In this document: positions 1-8,402 of the stretch, in pieces | Layout of the letters: each line of letters starts with the position of its first letter | How positions within the stretch are numbered: position 1 is the stretch's first letter | Assembly (NCBI GenBank): GCA_040391785.1 | Contig: JBEBXH010000024.1 | Location: 3,250-67,249 of the forward strand | Length of the DNA stretch: 64,000 nucleotides | From: UBA5239 sp040391785 | GTDB taxonomy: Bacteria > Verrucomicrobiota > Lentisphaeria > Victivallales > Victivallaceae | Reading direction: 5' to 3' | Notes under the pieces: model-generated | Told to the model about the DNA's origin: nothing | Database searches by the model: none | What the model saw: the letters and a program-made list of their open reading frames with translations, nothing else | Program-made: the position numbers and the translations under genes

Positions 1-1
1 C

Positions 2-1579
2 GACTGGAATTTCAGTAAAAGTTCCGTATCACATTCCGCCATGCGCTTTCGCGATCCGGAGCAGAAAAACTATCTTATGGGCCCCAAATTTACCGCTAAT
101 ACCGGCACCCAGGAAATCACCGGCTGGTGGCCCGCCGGAAGCCTCGAAGAGCAGACCTGCGGCACCCAATACCGCAACGGCCAAACCTTGAGCAACTTCT
201 GCGGTCCGGTCCCCGAAAATCCGCTGTACGCCGTATTCGAGAGCGATCTCGCCATGCTCTATCCCGGCCGGGTGAAAAGTTACACACGCAGTTTCGTTCA
301 TCTCAATCTCGGACTGCCCGGAACGCCTGCGGCATTGATCGTACTGGATCGTTTCGAGAAAGCTGCCGAGCGGGTCGAGCCGATTTTTCAGCTGACTTCC
401 ATCGCCGCGCCGCAACCGGACGAAGACAATTTGGAAATCACGGTTTCGCCATACTGCCGCACCGGCAAATTGACCGTGCAAACCCTGTTACCCGCTGGAG
501 CTCAAAAACAAATCCTGACCGGCAAAGAAGTTCATACGCTGGACGGTACTTATTTTCCACCGCCGTTCCCGGCCGCGCCGGAGGCCAACGGCTGCCGCAC
601 GGAAATCACCGGCGCAGGCAATACGTTTCTCCACCTCCTGCAGATTCAGGACGGCGAGGCCGCTCCGCTGCCGGTGGAATATGCGGAATACGAGAACCGA
701 ATATCGTTGTCAATCGCCGACCGGCTGATCAATTTCGGAAATGCCTTACACCCTACCGACGACGCCGTTATATTCCGGGTGGCCAAACCCGCGACACAAG
801 TATTGCTATTGAATCTGAAACCCGGTATTTGGGAGCTTGCTGCTATCGGTAAATGCAACGTTGCTGATTGCTTTTTCGCGGTATTGGAACCGGGCGAATA
901 TCAGTTGAAAAAAGTTGAAAATTCCGATATCGCGGATTTGCCTGCTCCGGTATTCTATCCCCCTGCCCGCCCGGCAGCTCCGGCAAATATGGTATTTATC
1001 GACGGCAAACTGCGCCCGGACTTGAAACTCACTGGCGACGCGATGCTGCCGCTGACGGCAATGCTGAAAGATTTTCAGCCGCGTGTGACCCTGCCGCAGT
1101 CGCAGGAAACCGTTCCGGCGGTATTGGCGGCGGGAATTTTCGGCATGTCGCTTGACTATGATCAAAACTCGAATTCGGTATTTCTCGAGACGATTCAAAA
1201 GCCCGGCGATATCTTTCAAGTCGAAGCCCGGGAAGATGCCAAAACCTTCTGGAATATGGCAAGCACCGGTGAAATAGAATGGAGCGCATTCGGACGCAAT
1301 ATTCCATTGAAAGTTCAGTTCATCCATACGAAAAAATTGCGGGCCATAGCGATCCGCTGGCCGCGCGGCAAAGGGCGTCAATACTCGCTGCGCATCGAAC
1401 TTTCGGCGGATGGAAACCATTTCACCCCGGTTTTCGACGGCTGGACAAAGGGCGGTAGCGATGACTTCGAAAGAATCGAGTTTCCGCCGCAAAAGGCCCA
1501 GACCGTCCGGTTCCTGTTCCGCGGCAACCATGTCGGCCCATGGAATCACATCAGCGGGCTCAAATTCGAGGAGAAATAG
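2..1579 (+). CDS. Heparinase II/III-like polysaccharide lyase, C-terminal part (partial)
   Basis: The frame is open from base 2, so this is the 3' part of a gene that begins before the window. The ATG at 41 is internal and has no ribosome binding site. About 525 residues are visible. The stretch around residues 95-130, with RVKSYTRSF followed by a hydrophobic strand and VLDRF, resembles the C-terminal beta-sheet domain of heparinase II/III-type lyases. The last 130 residues (IAIRWPRGKGRQYSL, then a WNHISGLKF ending) look like a discoidin (F5/8 C) carbohydrate-binding fold. I infer a polysaccharide lyase with a binding module. The catalytic alpha/alpha barrel would lie upstream and cannot be checked. 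It ends 45 bases before the convergent leftward gene. Confidence 0.55.
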   Translation, partial: DWNFSKSSVSHSAMRFRDPEQKNYLMGPKFTANTGTQEITGWWPAGSLEEQTCGTQYRNGQTLSNFCGPVPENPLYAVFESDLAMLYPGRVKSYTRSFVHLNLGLPGTPAALIVLDRFEKAAERVEPIFQLTSIAAPQPDEDNLEITVSPYCRTGKLTVQTLLPAGAQKQILTGKEVHTLDGTYFPPPFPAAPEANGCRTEITGAGNTFLHLLQIQDGEAAPLPVEYAEYENRISLSIADRLINFGNALHPTDDAVIFRVAKPATQVLLLNLKPGIWELAAIGKCNVADCFFAVLEPGEYQLKKVENSDIADLPAPVFYPPARPAAPANMVFIDGKLRPDLKLTGDAMLPLTAMLKDFQPRVTLPQSQETVPAVLAAGIFGMSLDYDQNSNSVFLETIQKPGDIFQVEAREDAKTFWNMASTGEIEWSAFGRNIPLKVQFIHTKKLRAIAIRWPRGKGRQYSLRIELSADGNHFTPVFDGWTKGGSDDFERIEFPPQKAQTVRFLFRGNHVGPWNHISGLKFEEK

Positions 1580-1582
1580 CTC

Positions 1583-1609
1583 GGGGGCGGCGTGAGCGCC
1601 CCCGCATTT
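1583..1609 (+). terminator. Possible weak intrinsic terminator
   Basis: Seven-base-pair GC stem GGGGGCG (1583-1589) and CGCCCCC (1597-1603) around a 7-nt loop, four bases after the stop of the lyase gene. Only four Ts follow (1607-1610), so termination strength is doubtful. Confidence 0.45.
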
Positions 1610-1624
1610 TGCGTCAGCAATAAT

Positions 1625-3643
1625 TTATTGGCGTATAGCCTGTAATGCAATGAAATGTTCGAATTCGGGCAGCGCTCCGCCGGGAGTAAATGCGAACATT
1701 TTGCCGTCGGCAATGCTTTCGACAACCCGGTAACCGGCCGGAAGTTCCCAATTCAAGCTGCCGCTGCGCACCTCTACTCCGAAGTTACGCAACAAAAGCA
1801 CTTTCCGCGTTCCGTCATAACTTTCATAAATATCGCTGGAAACATAAGCGTGCCCATTCGCATCCCTCAAATAAGCCAGGCAAGGCTGCACGCCCGAGCA
1901 GCATTTCATGTCAGCCAGCAACTTCCGCATAATCCGGAGCAGTTTACCCGAGCGGATATTGCTGAAGCCGGATATGGCGCTGCCGGCGCCAAAATACACG
2001 GTATTTCCGTTAATCGTCACCGCCGGGATGCCGGTATTGTACAGGTAAAGCGGCCGGCCGTTTTTCTCGGTATAAAGGTAAGTATCGGAAGGCGGCGTGA
2101 AACTCCAATGGTCGTTGGTGTTCGATTCCGGATCGCGGACAAAAACCGCTTCCGTCTGCTCCACGGACAAACCGCAGCAGTCATAGAGTTCCGGATGACA
2201 ATTGCCGATAACCATGACCTTGCCGCCATTCCGGATAAATTCAGACAATTGCTGTTTTTCATTTTCGGAAAAACTTTTCACCGCGTGGAAAATCAACAGT
2301 TTAATTTTGGCGGGAGCAGCCGGAATTTCCTTCGCAATAATTACCGGCACCGTCGTCGCCTGCAGCAGCTCATAAAGGCCGAACATGTGCTCGCGGTAGT
2401 AGCTGCCATAAAGATAATCGTCCTCAAAATCCTCTTTCCAGTAAATCGCACATTCAGCCGCGTGCAACGTCTCCGCAAGCAACGGACGCAAGCATTCGAT
2501 AAACTCGAGCGCCTTCACCACGTTTTCGCGCCGCCGGGCCACGATATCCGGCTCGGCGTAACCGTTGAAAACCTTGGCTCCGGGGTTAAGTTCCTTTTTC
2601 CACAGCGGCAGTTCCGGGGCGAAAAAGCCGTAACAGAAAAACGATATCCCAAACGGCGTCAGTGTCGACAATACATAGTCCACGTATCGCTTCGGAGTAG
2701 CTTCCGGCAGCTTGCCGCTGCACGTTTCATGGTAAAAATGCGTGTCCGCGACATTCGGCTTCCGGCCGCAAACCGCCTGTAGCATCTCGACTTCCAGCTT
2801 GAAATGATAAATATTGTCACTAAGCGGCGGATGCAGCTGCAGGTTCAGCAGGTCGAGTTTCTCGAGCCGGTTCATCACGCTGAGATTCCGGCCGGGAAAC
2901 ACATCGCCCCGCGGCTGCATGTGGCTGATCGTACTGACTTTGCTCAACGGATAGTGCATCAACGCGATCCGGTATTTCTGTTTGAGGTGCAGCGATAGCT
3001 TGCTGTACAGCTCCAGGAAAGCATTTTCGAGCATGCTGTAAACCTGATTTCGCAGGGTGGTACTTTGCCATATTTCGTCGGGCGACGGCATGGCGCATGA
3101 GAATTCGCGCCGCCAGAGTTTCTCGGTATTGCGGTCATAAGTCAAGGCCACGCCATTCTCGCACGGCATACTCACGCCCCGGCAACTGGGATGATGCCCG
3201 TACTGATCCAGCAAAGCATCGTATTTCGCGATAAAATATTCCAGAGTCGTGGGACAAGCGGGCACCAGCCCGATCCGGCCATAACGCTCAGCAAACGAAC
3301 CGTCGTAGTTGCGGATCACATCCTCCGGGTATTGCTCCACAACCCCCTGATGCATAACGCCGGCCTCGGGAAAAAACGCCATGCCGTATTTGTCCGCAGC
3401 CGCAAAAACTTCTTCCAGCGGGTCGCGGTTCTCGCCCGCCCAGAAGGAACTCCGGGGATAATCCGGGTGCGGCCAAATCGTACCGTCCATGCAGTTCCAG
3501 GTTTCGAGCCAGGCGGCATAATCCAGGTGCAGCGACTTCATGTCCTTCATGCACTTGTCGGCGTAACCCACCGGAAATGTATCCGGGGTACGGATCAGAA
3601 ACAACGTCCCGGTACGAAACGCATCGAAATAATTTTCCATCAT
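1625..3643 (-). CDS. TIM-barrel glycoside-hydrolase-like protein (GH42/DUF4434-like architecture)
   Basis: 672 residues, no signal peptide, so probably cytoplasmic. The first ~370 residues look like a (beta/alpha)8 barrel, with aromatic-rich segments such as LETWNCMDGTIW and FFPEAGVMHQ. Residues ~410-500 look like the flavodoxin/glutamine-amidotransferase-like domain that follows the barrel in GH42 beta-galactosidases (IKLLIFHAVKSF, then FIRNGGKVMVIGN). A small beta domain ends the protein. It is the last gene of the amino-sugar operon and its ATG overlaps the murQ stop by 4 bases (ATGA), so it is translationally coupled; ATG at 3640 is an alternative start. Substrate is unknown. From context I infer a glycosidase acting on an amino-sugar oligosaccharide. 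I could not confirm catalytic acids. Confidence 0.5.
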   Translation of the reverse strand: MMENYFDAFRTGTLFLIRTPDTFPVGYADKCMKDMKSLHLDYAAWLETWNCMDGTIWPHPDYPRSSFWAGENRDPLEEVFAAADKYGMAFFPEAGVMHQGVVEQYPEDVIRNYDGSFAERYGRIGLVPACPTTLEYFIAKYDALLDQYGHHPSCRGVSMPCENGVALTYDRNTEKLWRREFSCAMPSPDEIWQSTTLRNQVYSMLENAFLELYSKLSLHLKQKYRIALMHYPLSKVSTISHMQPRGDVFPGRNLSVMNRLEKLDLLNLQLHPPLSDNIYHFKLEVEMLQAVCGRKPNVADTHFYHETCSGKLPEATPKRYVDYVLSTLTPFGISFFCYGFFAPELPLWKKELNPGAKVFNGYAEPDIVARRRENVVKALEFIECLRPLLAETLHAAECAIYWKEDFEDDYLYGSYYREHMFGLYELLQATTVPVIIAKEIPAAPAKIKLLIFHAVKSFSENEKQQLSEFIRNGGKVMVIGNCHPELYDCCGLSVEQTEAVFVRDPESNTNDHWSFTPPSDTYLYTEKNGRPLYLYNTGIPAVTINGNTVYFGAGSAISGFSNIRSGKLLRIMRKLLADMKCCSGVQPCLAYLRDANGHAYVSSDIYESYDGTRKVLLLRNFGVEVRSGSLNWELPAGYRVVESIADGKMFAFTPGGALPEFEHFIALQAIRQ

Positions 3644-4464
3644 TGCACTTTCCTTCTGTATTCATTTACCGCAGAGCGGATATCATAATCGTTTGTCGCC
3701 AATAACTCACGGGCTTCTGCATCGGAGATGCCGCAGATGTTGCCGACGATAAATGCGGCGCGTTCGCGCAATTTGCTGTTGGTCGGGCGCATGGAGCTCA
3801 TGAAATTGCCGGTCACCTTGCCGAGTTTGACCATGACGGTGGTGCTGATCATATTCAACAGCATTTTCTGGGCCGTGGCCGCTTTCATCCGGGTGGAGCC
3901 GGAAATCACTTCCGGGCCGGTCAATAACCGGATCACGATATCCGCGTCGCGGGTAATGCTGCCTTCCTGATTGCAAAGGATTGCGGCGGTCGCGGCGCAA
4001 CTGGCTTTCGCCGCCGCCAACGCCCCCTCCACGAACGGCGTCCGGCCGCTGGCGCTGATGCCCACCACCACATCGTTGGCGGTGAGCCCCTGCGCGTTCA
4101 TGGTCTCGTAACCGTTTTCGCGATTGTCCTCCGCAGTTTCGGCGGCGCGGATCATGGCCCCGGGACCACCGGCGATGATCGCGACGATCTGCTCACGCGG
4201 TACGCCATAGGTCGGCGGACATTCCGCAGCGTCCATCACGCCGATCCGGCCGCTGGTTCCGGCGCCGACATAAAACAGGCGTCCGCCGGCGGCGAGTTTT
4301 TCCGCAATCACTTCCACCAGTGAAGCGGTTTCCGGCAGCACCGCCGCCACGGCATCCGCCACCGTATGATCCTCGCGATTGATGATCTCCAGAATTTCAG
4401 GGATTGATTTCAGGTCGATATCACGACTGCGGGGATTTACCGATTCCGTACTGTTTTCCATCAT
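3640..4464 (-). CDS. murQ: N-acetylmuramic acid 6-phosphate etherase
   Basis: 274 residues, near the usual ~300. MurQ cleaves the lactyl ether of MurNAc-6-phosphate to give GlcNAc-6-phosphate and D-lactate in peptidoglycan recycling. The SIS-fold phosphosugar site shows as VGAGTSGRIG (about 66-75). The catalytic glutamates of the family align with Glu81 in DAAECPPT and Glu112 in AETAED. SGSTRMKA and SMRPTNSKLRERA are further family signatures. Its ATG overlaps the nanE stop by 4 bases and its own stop overlaps the next gene, so all are read from one transcript. The product is the same as that of NanE, so the operon funnels two amino sugars into GlcNAc-6-phosphate. Confidence 0.95.
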   Translation of the reverse strand: MMENSTESVNPRSRDIDLKSIPEILEIINREDHTVADAVAAVLPETASLVEVIAEKLAAGGRLFYVGAGTSGRIGVMDAAECPPTYGVPREQIVAIIAGGPGAMIRAAETAEDNRENGYETMNAQGLTANDVVVGISASGRTPFVEGALAAAKASCAATAAILCNQEGSITRDADIVIRLLTGPEVISGSTRMKAATAQKMLLNMISTTVMVKLGKVTGNFMSSMRPTNSKLRERAAFIVGNICGISDAEARELLATNDYDIRSAVNEYRRKVQ

Positions 4465-5147
4465 TTCTCCATTTGCATCCGGTTGATAAAATATTGGGTT
4501 ATGAATACCGGGTTGGTGATCATTTTGCCGATCACCACCGCGTGAGCGCCGCAGTCCAGCCCCCGCCGCACATCCTCGGGCGTATGAAAACGCCCTTCCG
4601 CGATGACCGGCCGGGTTATGCGCTCCGCCAGCTCCTCGATCAGCCGGAAATCCGGTCCCGGAGTTTTTGGCGAATACGCGGTATAGCCGCTTAAAGTCGT
4701 GGCGATCAGGTCCGCCCCGGCCTCCGCCGCCTCCAATCCCTCCGATAAAGTACTGATGTCCGCCATGACCAACACCCCGAGTTCACTGCGGATCCGGCCG
4801 ATAAGTCCGGCCACGGTACTGCCGTCCGGACGCCAACGCGCAGTCGCATCCAATGCGATGATCTCCACCCCGGTCCCGGCGATCTGCCGCGCCGCCTCAA
4901 ACGACGGCGTGATGTACGGAATATCCGGCGACGGTTCCGATTTATTGATGCCGATCACCGGCACCCGGACCCTGGCCCGGATGGCGGCGAGATCGTCCAC
5001 GCCGTTTGCCCGGATCGCGGCCGCCCCCCCCTGCACTGCCGCCTCGGCCAGCCGCGCAATGCAACCGGTGTCCCGCAGCGGATTGCCCGGCAGCGCCTGA
5101 CACGATACAATCAATTTACCGCGAAGAGATTCGATTAATGGATTCAT
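4461..5147 (-). CDS. nanE: N-acetylmannosamine-6-phosphate 2-epimerase
   Basis: 228 residues, the normal length for NanE. It converts ManNAc-6-phosphate into GlcNAc-6-phosphate in sialic acid and ManNAc use. The TIM-barrel signatures are present: VSCQALPGNPL at the N-terminus, IRANG, IGINKSEP with its conserved lysine, DATARWRPDG, and AEGRFHTPEDVRRGLDCGA followed by VVIGKMITNP at the phosphate-binding end. It starts one base after the kinase stop and overlaps murQ by 4 bases. No sialic acid lyase (nanA) is present nearby, so the ManNAc could come from free ManNAc or from a lyase elsewhere. Confidence 0.93.
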   Translation of the reverse strand: MNPLIESLRGKLIVSCQALPGNPLRDTGCIARLAEAAVQGGAAAIRANGVDDLAAIRARVRVPVIGINKSEPSPDIPYITPSFEAARQIAGTGVEIIALDATARWRPDGSTVAGLIGRIRSELGVLVMADISTLSEGLEAAEAGADLIATTLSGYTAYSPKTPGPDFRLIEELAERITRPVIAEGRFHTPEDVRRGLDCGAHAVVIGKMITNPVFITQYFINRMQMEK

Positions 5148-5148
5148 A

Positions 5149-6096
5149 TTATGCCTCGATGATTTCAGTGAAAAGTTGCTGCGTTACCGGAATATTTTCG
5201 CGATTCAAGATCATCAGCATGGAACCCTTGACCGGGGTAAATTCAAGGCACCATTTCCAGTGGTGCCCCGGGCGGCTCGCTTTCAGATAATAGTCGCAAC
5301 GCTCGCGAAACTTCACCCCCTGCCGGAAAAATCCGCCGCAGCCGAGGATACCGTCCGGTTCGTCCGGCGACGTCACGGCGGCAGCCAATCCGGCCGCCTC
5401 CCGGGCTGCGGTCTCAAAAAGCTCAAGTGAGGTTCGATCCCCGGCTTCCGCCAGTTCATAGAGCGCCGGTGCCAATGCCGCCAACTCGCGACGGCTCATG
5501 GCATTCGCCCGCGACTTCAGCTCCATCCGCCCGGCAAAGGTTTGGATATCCAACCCCACTGAAAGATGGCCGAACAACTCACCGATCCGTCCGCAATCCG
5601 CCATGCCGTCCAATGAACGCAAATAACCTCGCAGCGCCTGAGTGCCAACGCCGCCCCCGGCGCCGTCATCGCCGTACACCGGCCCCCAGCCGCCGCTGTA
5701 GAGCCGCTGTCCCCGGACTTCGCCGACCGCAGTGCTTCCGGTTCCGATCATTATCGCCGCCCGGCAATTCAGATAACCGGCGGCATGTAAAATCATATTG
5801 CCATTGGCCTCCCGTTCCACCTCGATCACACGATCCGGAAAAATGCACGCCAGCAGTTCCCGGACCTCCTGCACGTTGGGCCCGCCCAGCGAAAGATAGA
5901 TTCGTGAAATATTGTCGCCCACAGCCTCGCGAATTTCGCGCGCCGCCGCCGCCAAATCCAGCATTCCGGGGTTCAGTGCCGCCAATCCGGAAGTCCTGCA
6001 CGTCGCCCGGACTCCGCCCTGCCGGTCAAAAACGATCCAGTCGGTCTTGGACCCGCCCGAATCCCCCGCCAGAAAATACCGCTCAGATGCCGTCAT
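5149..6096 (-). CDS. BadF/BadG-type N-acetylglucosamine / N-acetylmuramic acid kinase (MurK-like)
   Basis: 315 residues from the ATG at 6096, chosen because GGAG lies 7 bases upstream and the ASKHA phosphate-1 loop LAGDSGGSKTDW follows directly. A longer frame to 6174 has no such support. GTGSTAVG is the second phosphate loop, and GDDGAGGGVG and GCGGFF are typical of the BadF/BadG/BcrA ATPase family that includes eukaryotic GlcNAc kinase and clostridial MurK. It starts 14 bases inside the end of the RpiR gene. With nanE and murQ downstream, the likely substrates are MurNAc, GlcNAc or ManNAc; the sequence alone does not decide. Most bacteria use a ROK kinase (NanK) or PTS MurP at this step. 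Confidence 0.8.
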   Translation of the reverse strand: MTASERYFLAGDSGGSKTDWIVFDRQGGVRATCRTSGLAALNPGMLDLAAAAREIREAVGDNISRIYLSLGGPNVQEVRELLACIFPDRVIEVEREANGNMILHAAGYLNCRAAIMIGTGSTAVGEVRGQRLYSGGWGPVYGDDGAGGGVGTQALRGYLRSLDGMADCGRIGELFGHLSVGLDIQTFAGRMELKSRANAMSRRELAALAPALYELAEAGDRTSLELFETAAREAAGLAAAVTSPDEPDGILGCGGFFRQGVKFRERCDYYLKASRPGHHWKWCLEFTPVKGSMLMILNRENIPVTQQLFTEIIEA

Positions 6097-6925
6097 AACT
6101 TTTCTCCAGATATTCCCAGGAACGCTCCTTGTCGCGCATGCTGTATTCCAGGGTGATGATATCGACAATGGCAAACTGCGCCGAGCGCGAGGTCATCGCA
6201 CCCAGCCGGATCGGATGCTCGTTTTTGGAATTGCACAGAAACACATGATCGGCCAGCCCGGCAATACCGCCTGAAGCTGCGGACGTGACCGCCGCGACCG
6301 GAATGCCTTTGCCATGGGCTTTTTTCGCCAGTTTCACAATCTGCTCCGTGGTGCCGGAGCTGGAAAACAGAATCAGCATGTCATCCGGCCCCAGATATCC
6401 GACAAAGGTTTTCCACAGCTCATGATCCGCAAAACAGAGGCAATTCACGCCCAGCCTCGACAGTTTGACATGCAAATCGGAGGCCGCCAGCTGCGAGGTC
6501 CCTGCCCCGGCAACCATCACCTTCGACGCCTTGCCCAGCCGATCGATAAAATGATCCAGCTGCTCTTCCTTAATATTGTTCAGCGTCTCCCGGACCGACT
6601 CCGCATGCAGCATAGCCAGCCGGTGACAAATCTGCTTGAATTTACCCCCTTCCCGCTCGTCATTGCCGGTGAAGTCCTGCCAGACCGCATTCGACTCGCG
6701 CGCCACTGCGATTTTCAGTTCGGCATAACCCGAATAATTCAACTGTTGGGCGAAACGGACAATCGTAGTCTGTTCACACTCGCAAACCGCCGCAAATTCC
6801 GCCACACTTTTGTCTAGAATCTGCATCGGGGAATTCAGTAATATATCCGCGATTTTGCGTTTTTTCCGGCCCAGGCTCTCATAATGATCCCGGATCGCCT
6901 GCTGATAACTCACTTTGATCGACAT
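6083..6925 (-). CDS. RpiR/MurR-family transcriptional regulator
   Basis: 280 residues. The start is the ATG at 6925, because GGAG lies 6 bases upstream inside the longer MEMCM reading that begins at 6937. The N-terminal ~80 residues form the RpiR helix-turn-helix (EFAAVCECEQTTIVRFAQQL). A SIS phosphosugar-binding domain follows (VMVAGAGTSQLAASDL, then ILFSSSGTTEQIV), so the effector is probably a sugar phosphate such as MurNAc-6-P or GlcNAc-6-P. It is the first gene of the amino-sugar operon and sits behind a promoter flanked by two similar 19-bp operator-like sequences, which suggests autoregulation. Confidence 0.9.
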   Translation of the reverse strand: MSIKVSYQQAIRDHYESLGRKKRKIADILLNSPMQILDKSVAEFAAVCECEQTTIVRFAQQLNYSGYAELKIAVARESNAVWQDFTGNDEREGGKFKQICHRLAMLHAESVRETLNNIKEEQLDHFIDRLGKASKVMVAGAGTSQLAASDLHVKLSRLGVNCLCFADHELWKTFVGYLGPDDMLILFSSSGTTEQIVKLAKKAHGKGIPVAAVTSAASGGIAGLADHVFLCNSKNEHPIRLGAMTSRSAQFAIVDIITLEYSMRDKERSWEYLEKSYDGI

Positions 6926-6937
6926 ACACATCTCCAT

Positions 6938-6956
6938 AAAGCATCAAAATTGCTTA
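6938..6956. promoter_or_regulatory. Candidate RpiR operator, downstream copy
   Basis: The 19-bp sequence AAAGCATCAAAATTGCTTA contains the inverted halves AAGCA and TGCTT. It lies between the predicted promoter and the rpiR start, and is almost identical to the copy 61 bp away at 6999. Confidence 0.6.
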
Positions 6957-6965
6957 TATATAGAA

Positions 6966-6993
6966 ATTATATCTCTTTTTTTAATAAAATCAA
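6966..6993 (-). promoter_or_regulatory. Promoter of the amino-sugar operon
   Basis: On the minus strand TTGATT (6993-6988), a 16-bp spacer and a perfect TATAAT (6971-6966). It lies about 40 bp upstream of the rpiR start, between the two operator-like repeats. Confidence 0.6.
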
Positions 6994-6998
6994 GATGC

Positions 6999-7017
6999 AA
7001 AGCATTAAAATTGCTTT
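6999..7017. promoter_or_regulatory. Candidate RpiR operator, upstream copy
   Basis: AAAGCATTAAAATTGCTTT is an imperfect palindrome that differs from the copy at 6938 at two positions. It sits just upstream of the -35 box. The two sites are 61 bp apart, about six helical turns, which would suit looping by a regulator oligomer (inference). Confidence 0.6.
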
Positions 7018-7025
7018 TTATTATG

Positions 7026-7068
7026 CAAAAAAATTCCCGGCTTCTCCGACACCACCGGAGCCCGGGAA
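7026..7068 (-). terminator. Intrinsic terminator of the oxidoreductase gene
   Basis: Read on the minus strand: TTCCCGG and CTCCG pair with CGGAG and CCGGGAA around a short loop with a small internal bulge, followed by a run of seven Ts (7033-7027). It lies 25 bases after the oxidoreductase stop and separates it from the rpiR promoter. Confidence 0.8.
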
Positions 7069-7092
7069 AATCGCTTCAGCGTCGATTGGGAA

Positions 7093-8307
7093 TCAAACAA
7101 AGCTGATGTAGTTGCGGGCATCGTAGCGGAAACGCAGCTGCCGGGCCTCCGCTGCCGAAATGTCGGCGGCGATGCATACGGCATTGCTCAAATACCCTGC
7201 ATAAGCGTCCTGATCGGGGCGGTAGGCGGTGTCGCGCATCATCCGCAACAATTCGAGCGCGTGGTTTTCGTCGCCGCCGTTGTGGCCGACGCCGGAAACC
7301 GTCAGTTCGTGGCGCTCCGCCCTGCCCTCGGCATTGCGGTAAACCCACAACTCGCTGTCGTCGATATTCCCCCAGATACGCCCACGGGTACCCACCGCGT
7401 GGAAATTGCGCCCGGCCCGCGGCCCGGAACAGTTGAAACTGAGCATGAAATTGGCGATAGCGCCATTGGCGTACTGGATGCTGACGCTCTGGTTATCGGC
7501 CACATCTTTATCGATGTTATAAATGCACAAATCATTGCCTTCACGGACGAAATTCTGAAGAATTTCATCGCCGGCATTCGGGTTGAATTCCGGTTTGTCG
7601 TTATATTTGCATTTGTCATGCAGACAATCTTTGCATGCCGCCGGAAACAGCGGATTCGGACGAAAAAGCAAGCTCCCGCCAAACGAGCTCACCGCCGTCG
7701 GCCGGCTGCCGATCAGCCAGTTCAGGAGATCGATGTCGTGGCTGGATTTCTCCATCATGCTGCCGCCGGAGTATTTGACATAGCGCCGCCAGGGGCTGCG
7801 GGAGATGATCGAAGTAACGCCATAACTGCCCAGTTCATCGGCCTGCACGGTAAGGATGCGGCCGATGGTATCGGCCTCGATCAGTTCATGGATTTTGCGG
7901 TAAAAGGGCGTGGAACGCAGCACAAAACCGATCAGAATCCGCCCGTTATTGGTATCGACCGCATCGAGGATCGCCTCGCTGTCGCCCATGGTGGTGGTCA
8001 TCGGTTTTTCCAGGGCGACGGGGATACCGCGCTCGAGAAACGGCACCGCCGACTCCCGGTGCAAATAATTCGGGGTGGCAACCACCACACCGTCCAGATC
8101 CGGATGCCGCTCATAAAGCTCACGCCAATCCGAGTACAAAACGGGCTTCCGCCCGGCCAGGCCGGTCATATGCAGCATGGTCTGCTGATTCTGCCCGCAG
8201 GGATCGGCAATGGCGGTGACTTCGATTTCTTCGCTTTTCGCATAGGCACGGCCATAGCAAACGCTGCGGCCACCGTTTCCAATGATTCCAACTTTGTATT
8301 TTTTCAT
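7093..8307 (-). CDS. Gfo/Idh/MocA family NAD(P)-dependent oxidoreductase
   Basis: 404 residues. The N-terminal Rossmann fold carries GIIGNGGRS near residue 8, and the family motif EKPMTTT is present near residue 100. The C-terminal domain shows GGSMMEKSSHDIDLLNWL, which holds the histidine and aspartate typical of sugar and inositol dehydrogenases. A cysteine-rich insert (AACKDCLHDKCKY, about 220-232) could bind a metal and is unusual for the family. It is transcribed divergently from an AraC regulator with 95 bases between them, so it is probably that regulator's target. The substrate, likely a sugar or cyclitol, cannot be read from sequence. Confidence 0.88.
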   Translation of the reverse strand: MKKYKVGIIGNGGRSVCYGRAYAKSEEIEVTAIADPCGQNQQTMLHMTGLAGRKPVLYSDWRELYERHPDLDGVVVATPNYLHRESAVPFLERGIPVALEKPMTTTMGDSEAILDAVDTNNGRILIGFVLRSTPFYRKIHELIEADTIGRILTVQADELGSYGVTSIISRSPWRRYVKYSGGSMMEKSSHDIDLLNWLIGSRPTAVSSFGGSLLFRPNPLFPAACKDCLHDKCKYNDKPEFNPNAGDEILQNFVREGNDLCIYNIDKDVADNQSVSIQYANGAIANFMLSFNCSGPRAGRNFHAVGTRGRIWGNIDDSELWVYRNAEGRAERHELTVSGVGHNGGDENHALELLRMMRDTAYRPDQDAYAGYLSNAVCIAADISAAEARQLRFRYDARNYISFV

Positions 8308-8402
8308 TTTATGTTCCGTATTTCGGGTTGCAATTTTTCAGCCTATATATTATAATATAATCGTAAAATAAAAATTGAACATGTATATTATCACCATCGA
8401 TC

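Noticed and set aside
127..852. 241-residue frame on the plus strand inside the heparinase-like gene
   Set aside because: Arg/Pro-rich, no family similarity, no ribosome binding site; a shadow of the real frame caused by high GC.
5427..6098. 223-residue frame on the plus strand over the kinase gene
   Set aside because: Pro/Arg-rich shadow; the kinase phosphate loops are on the minus strand.
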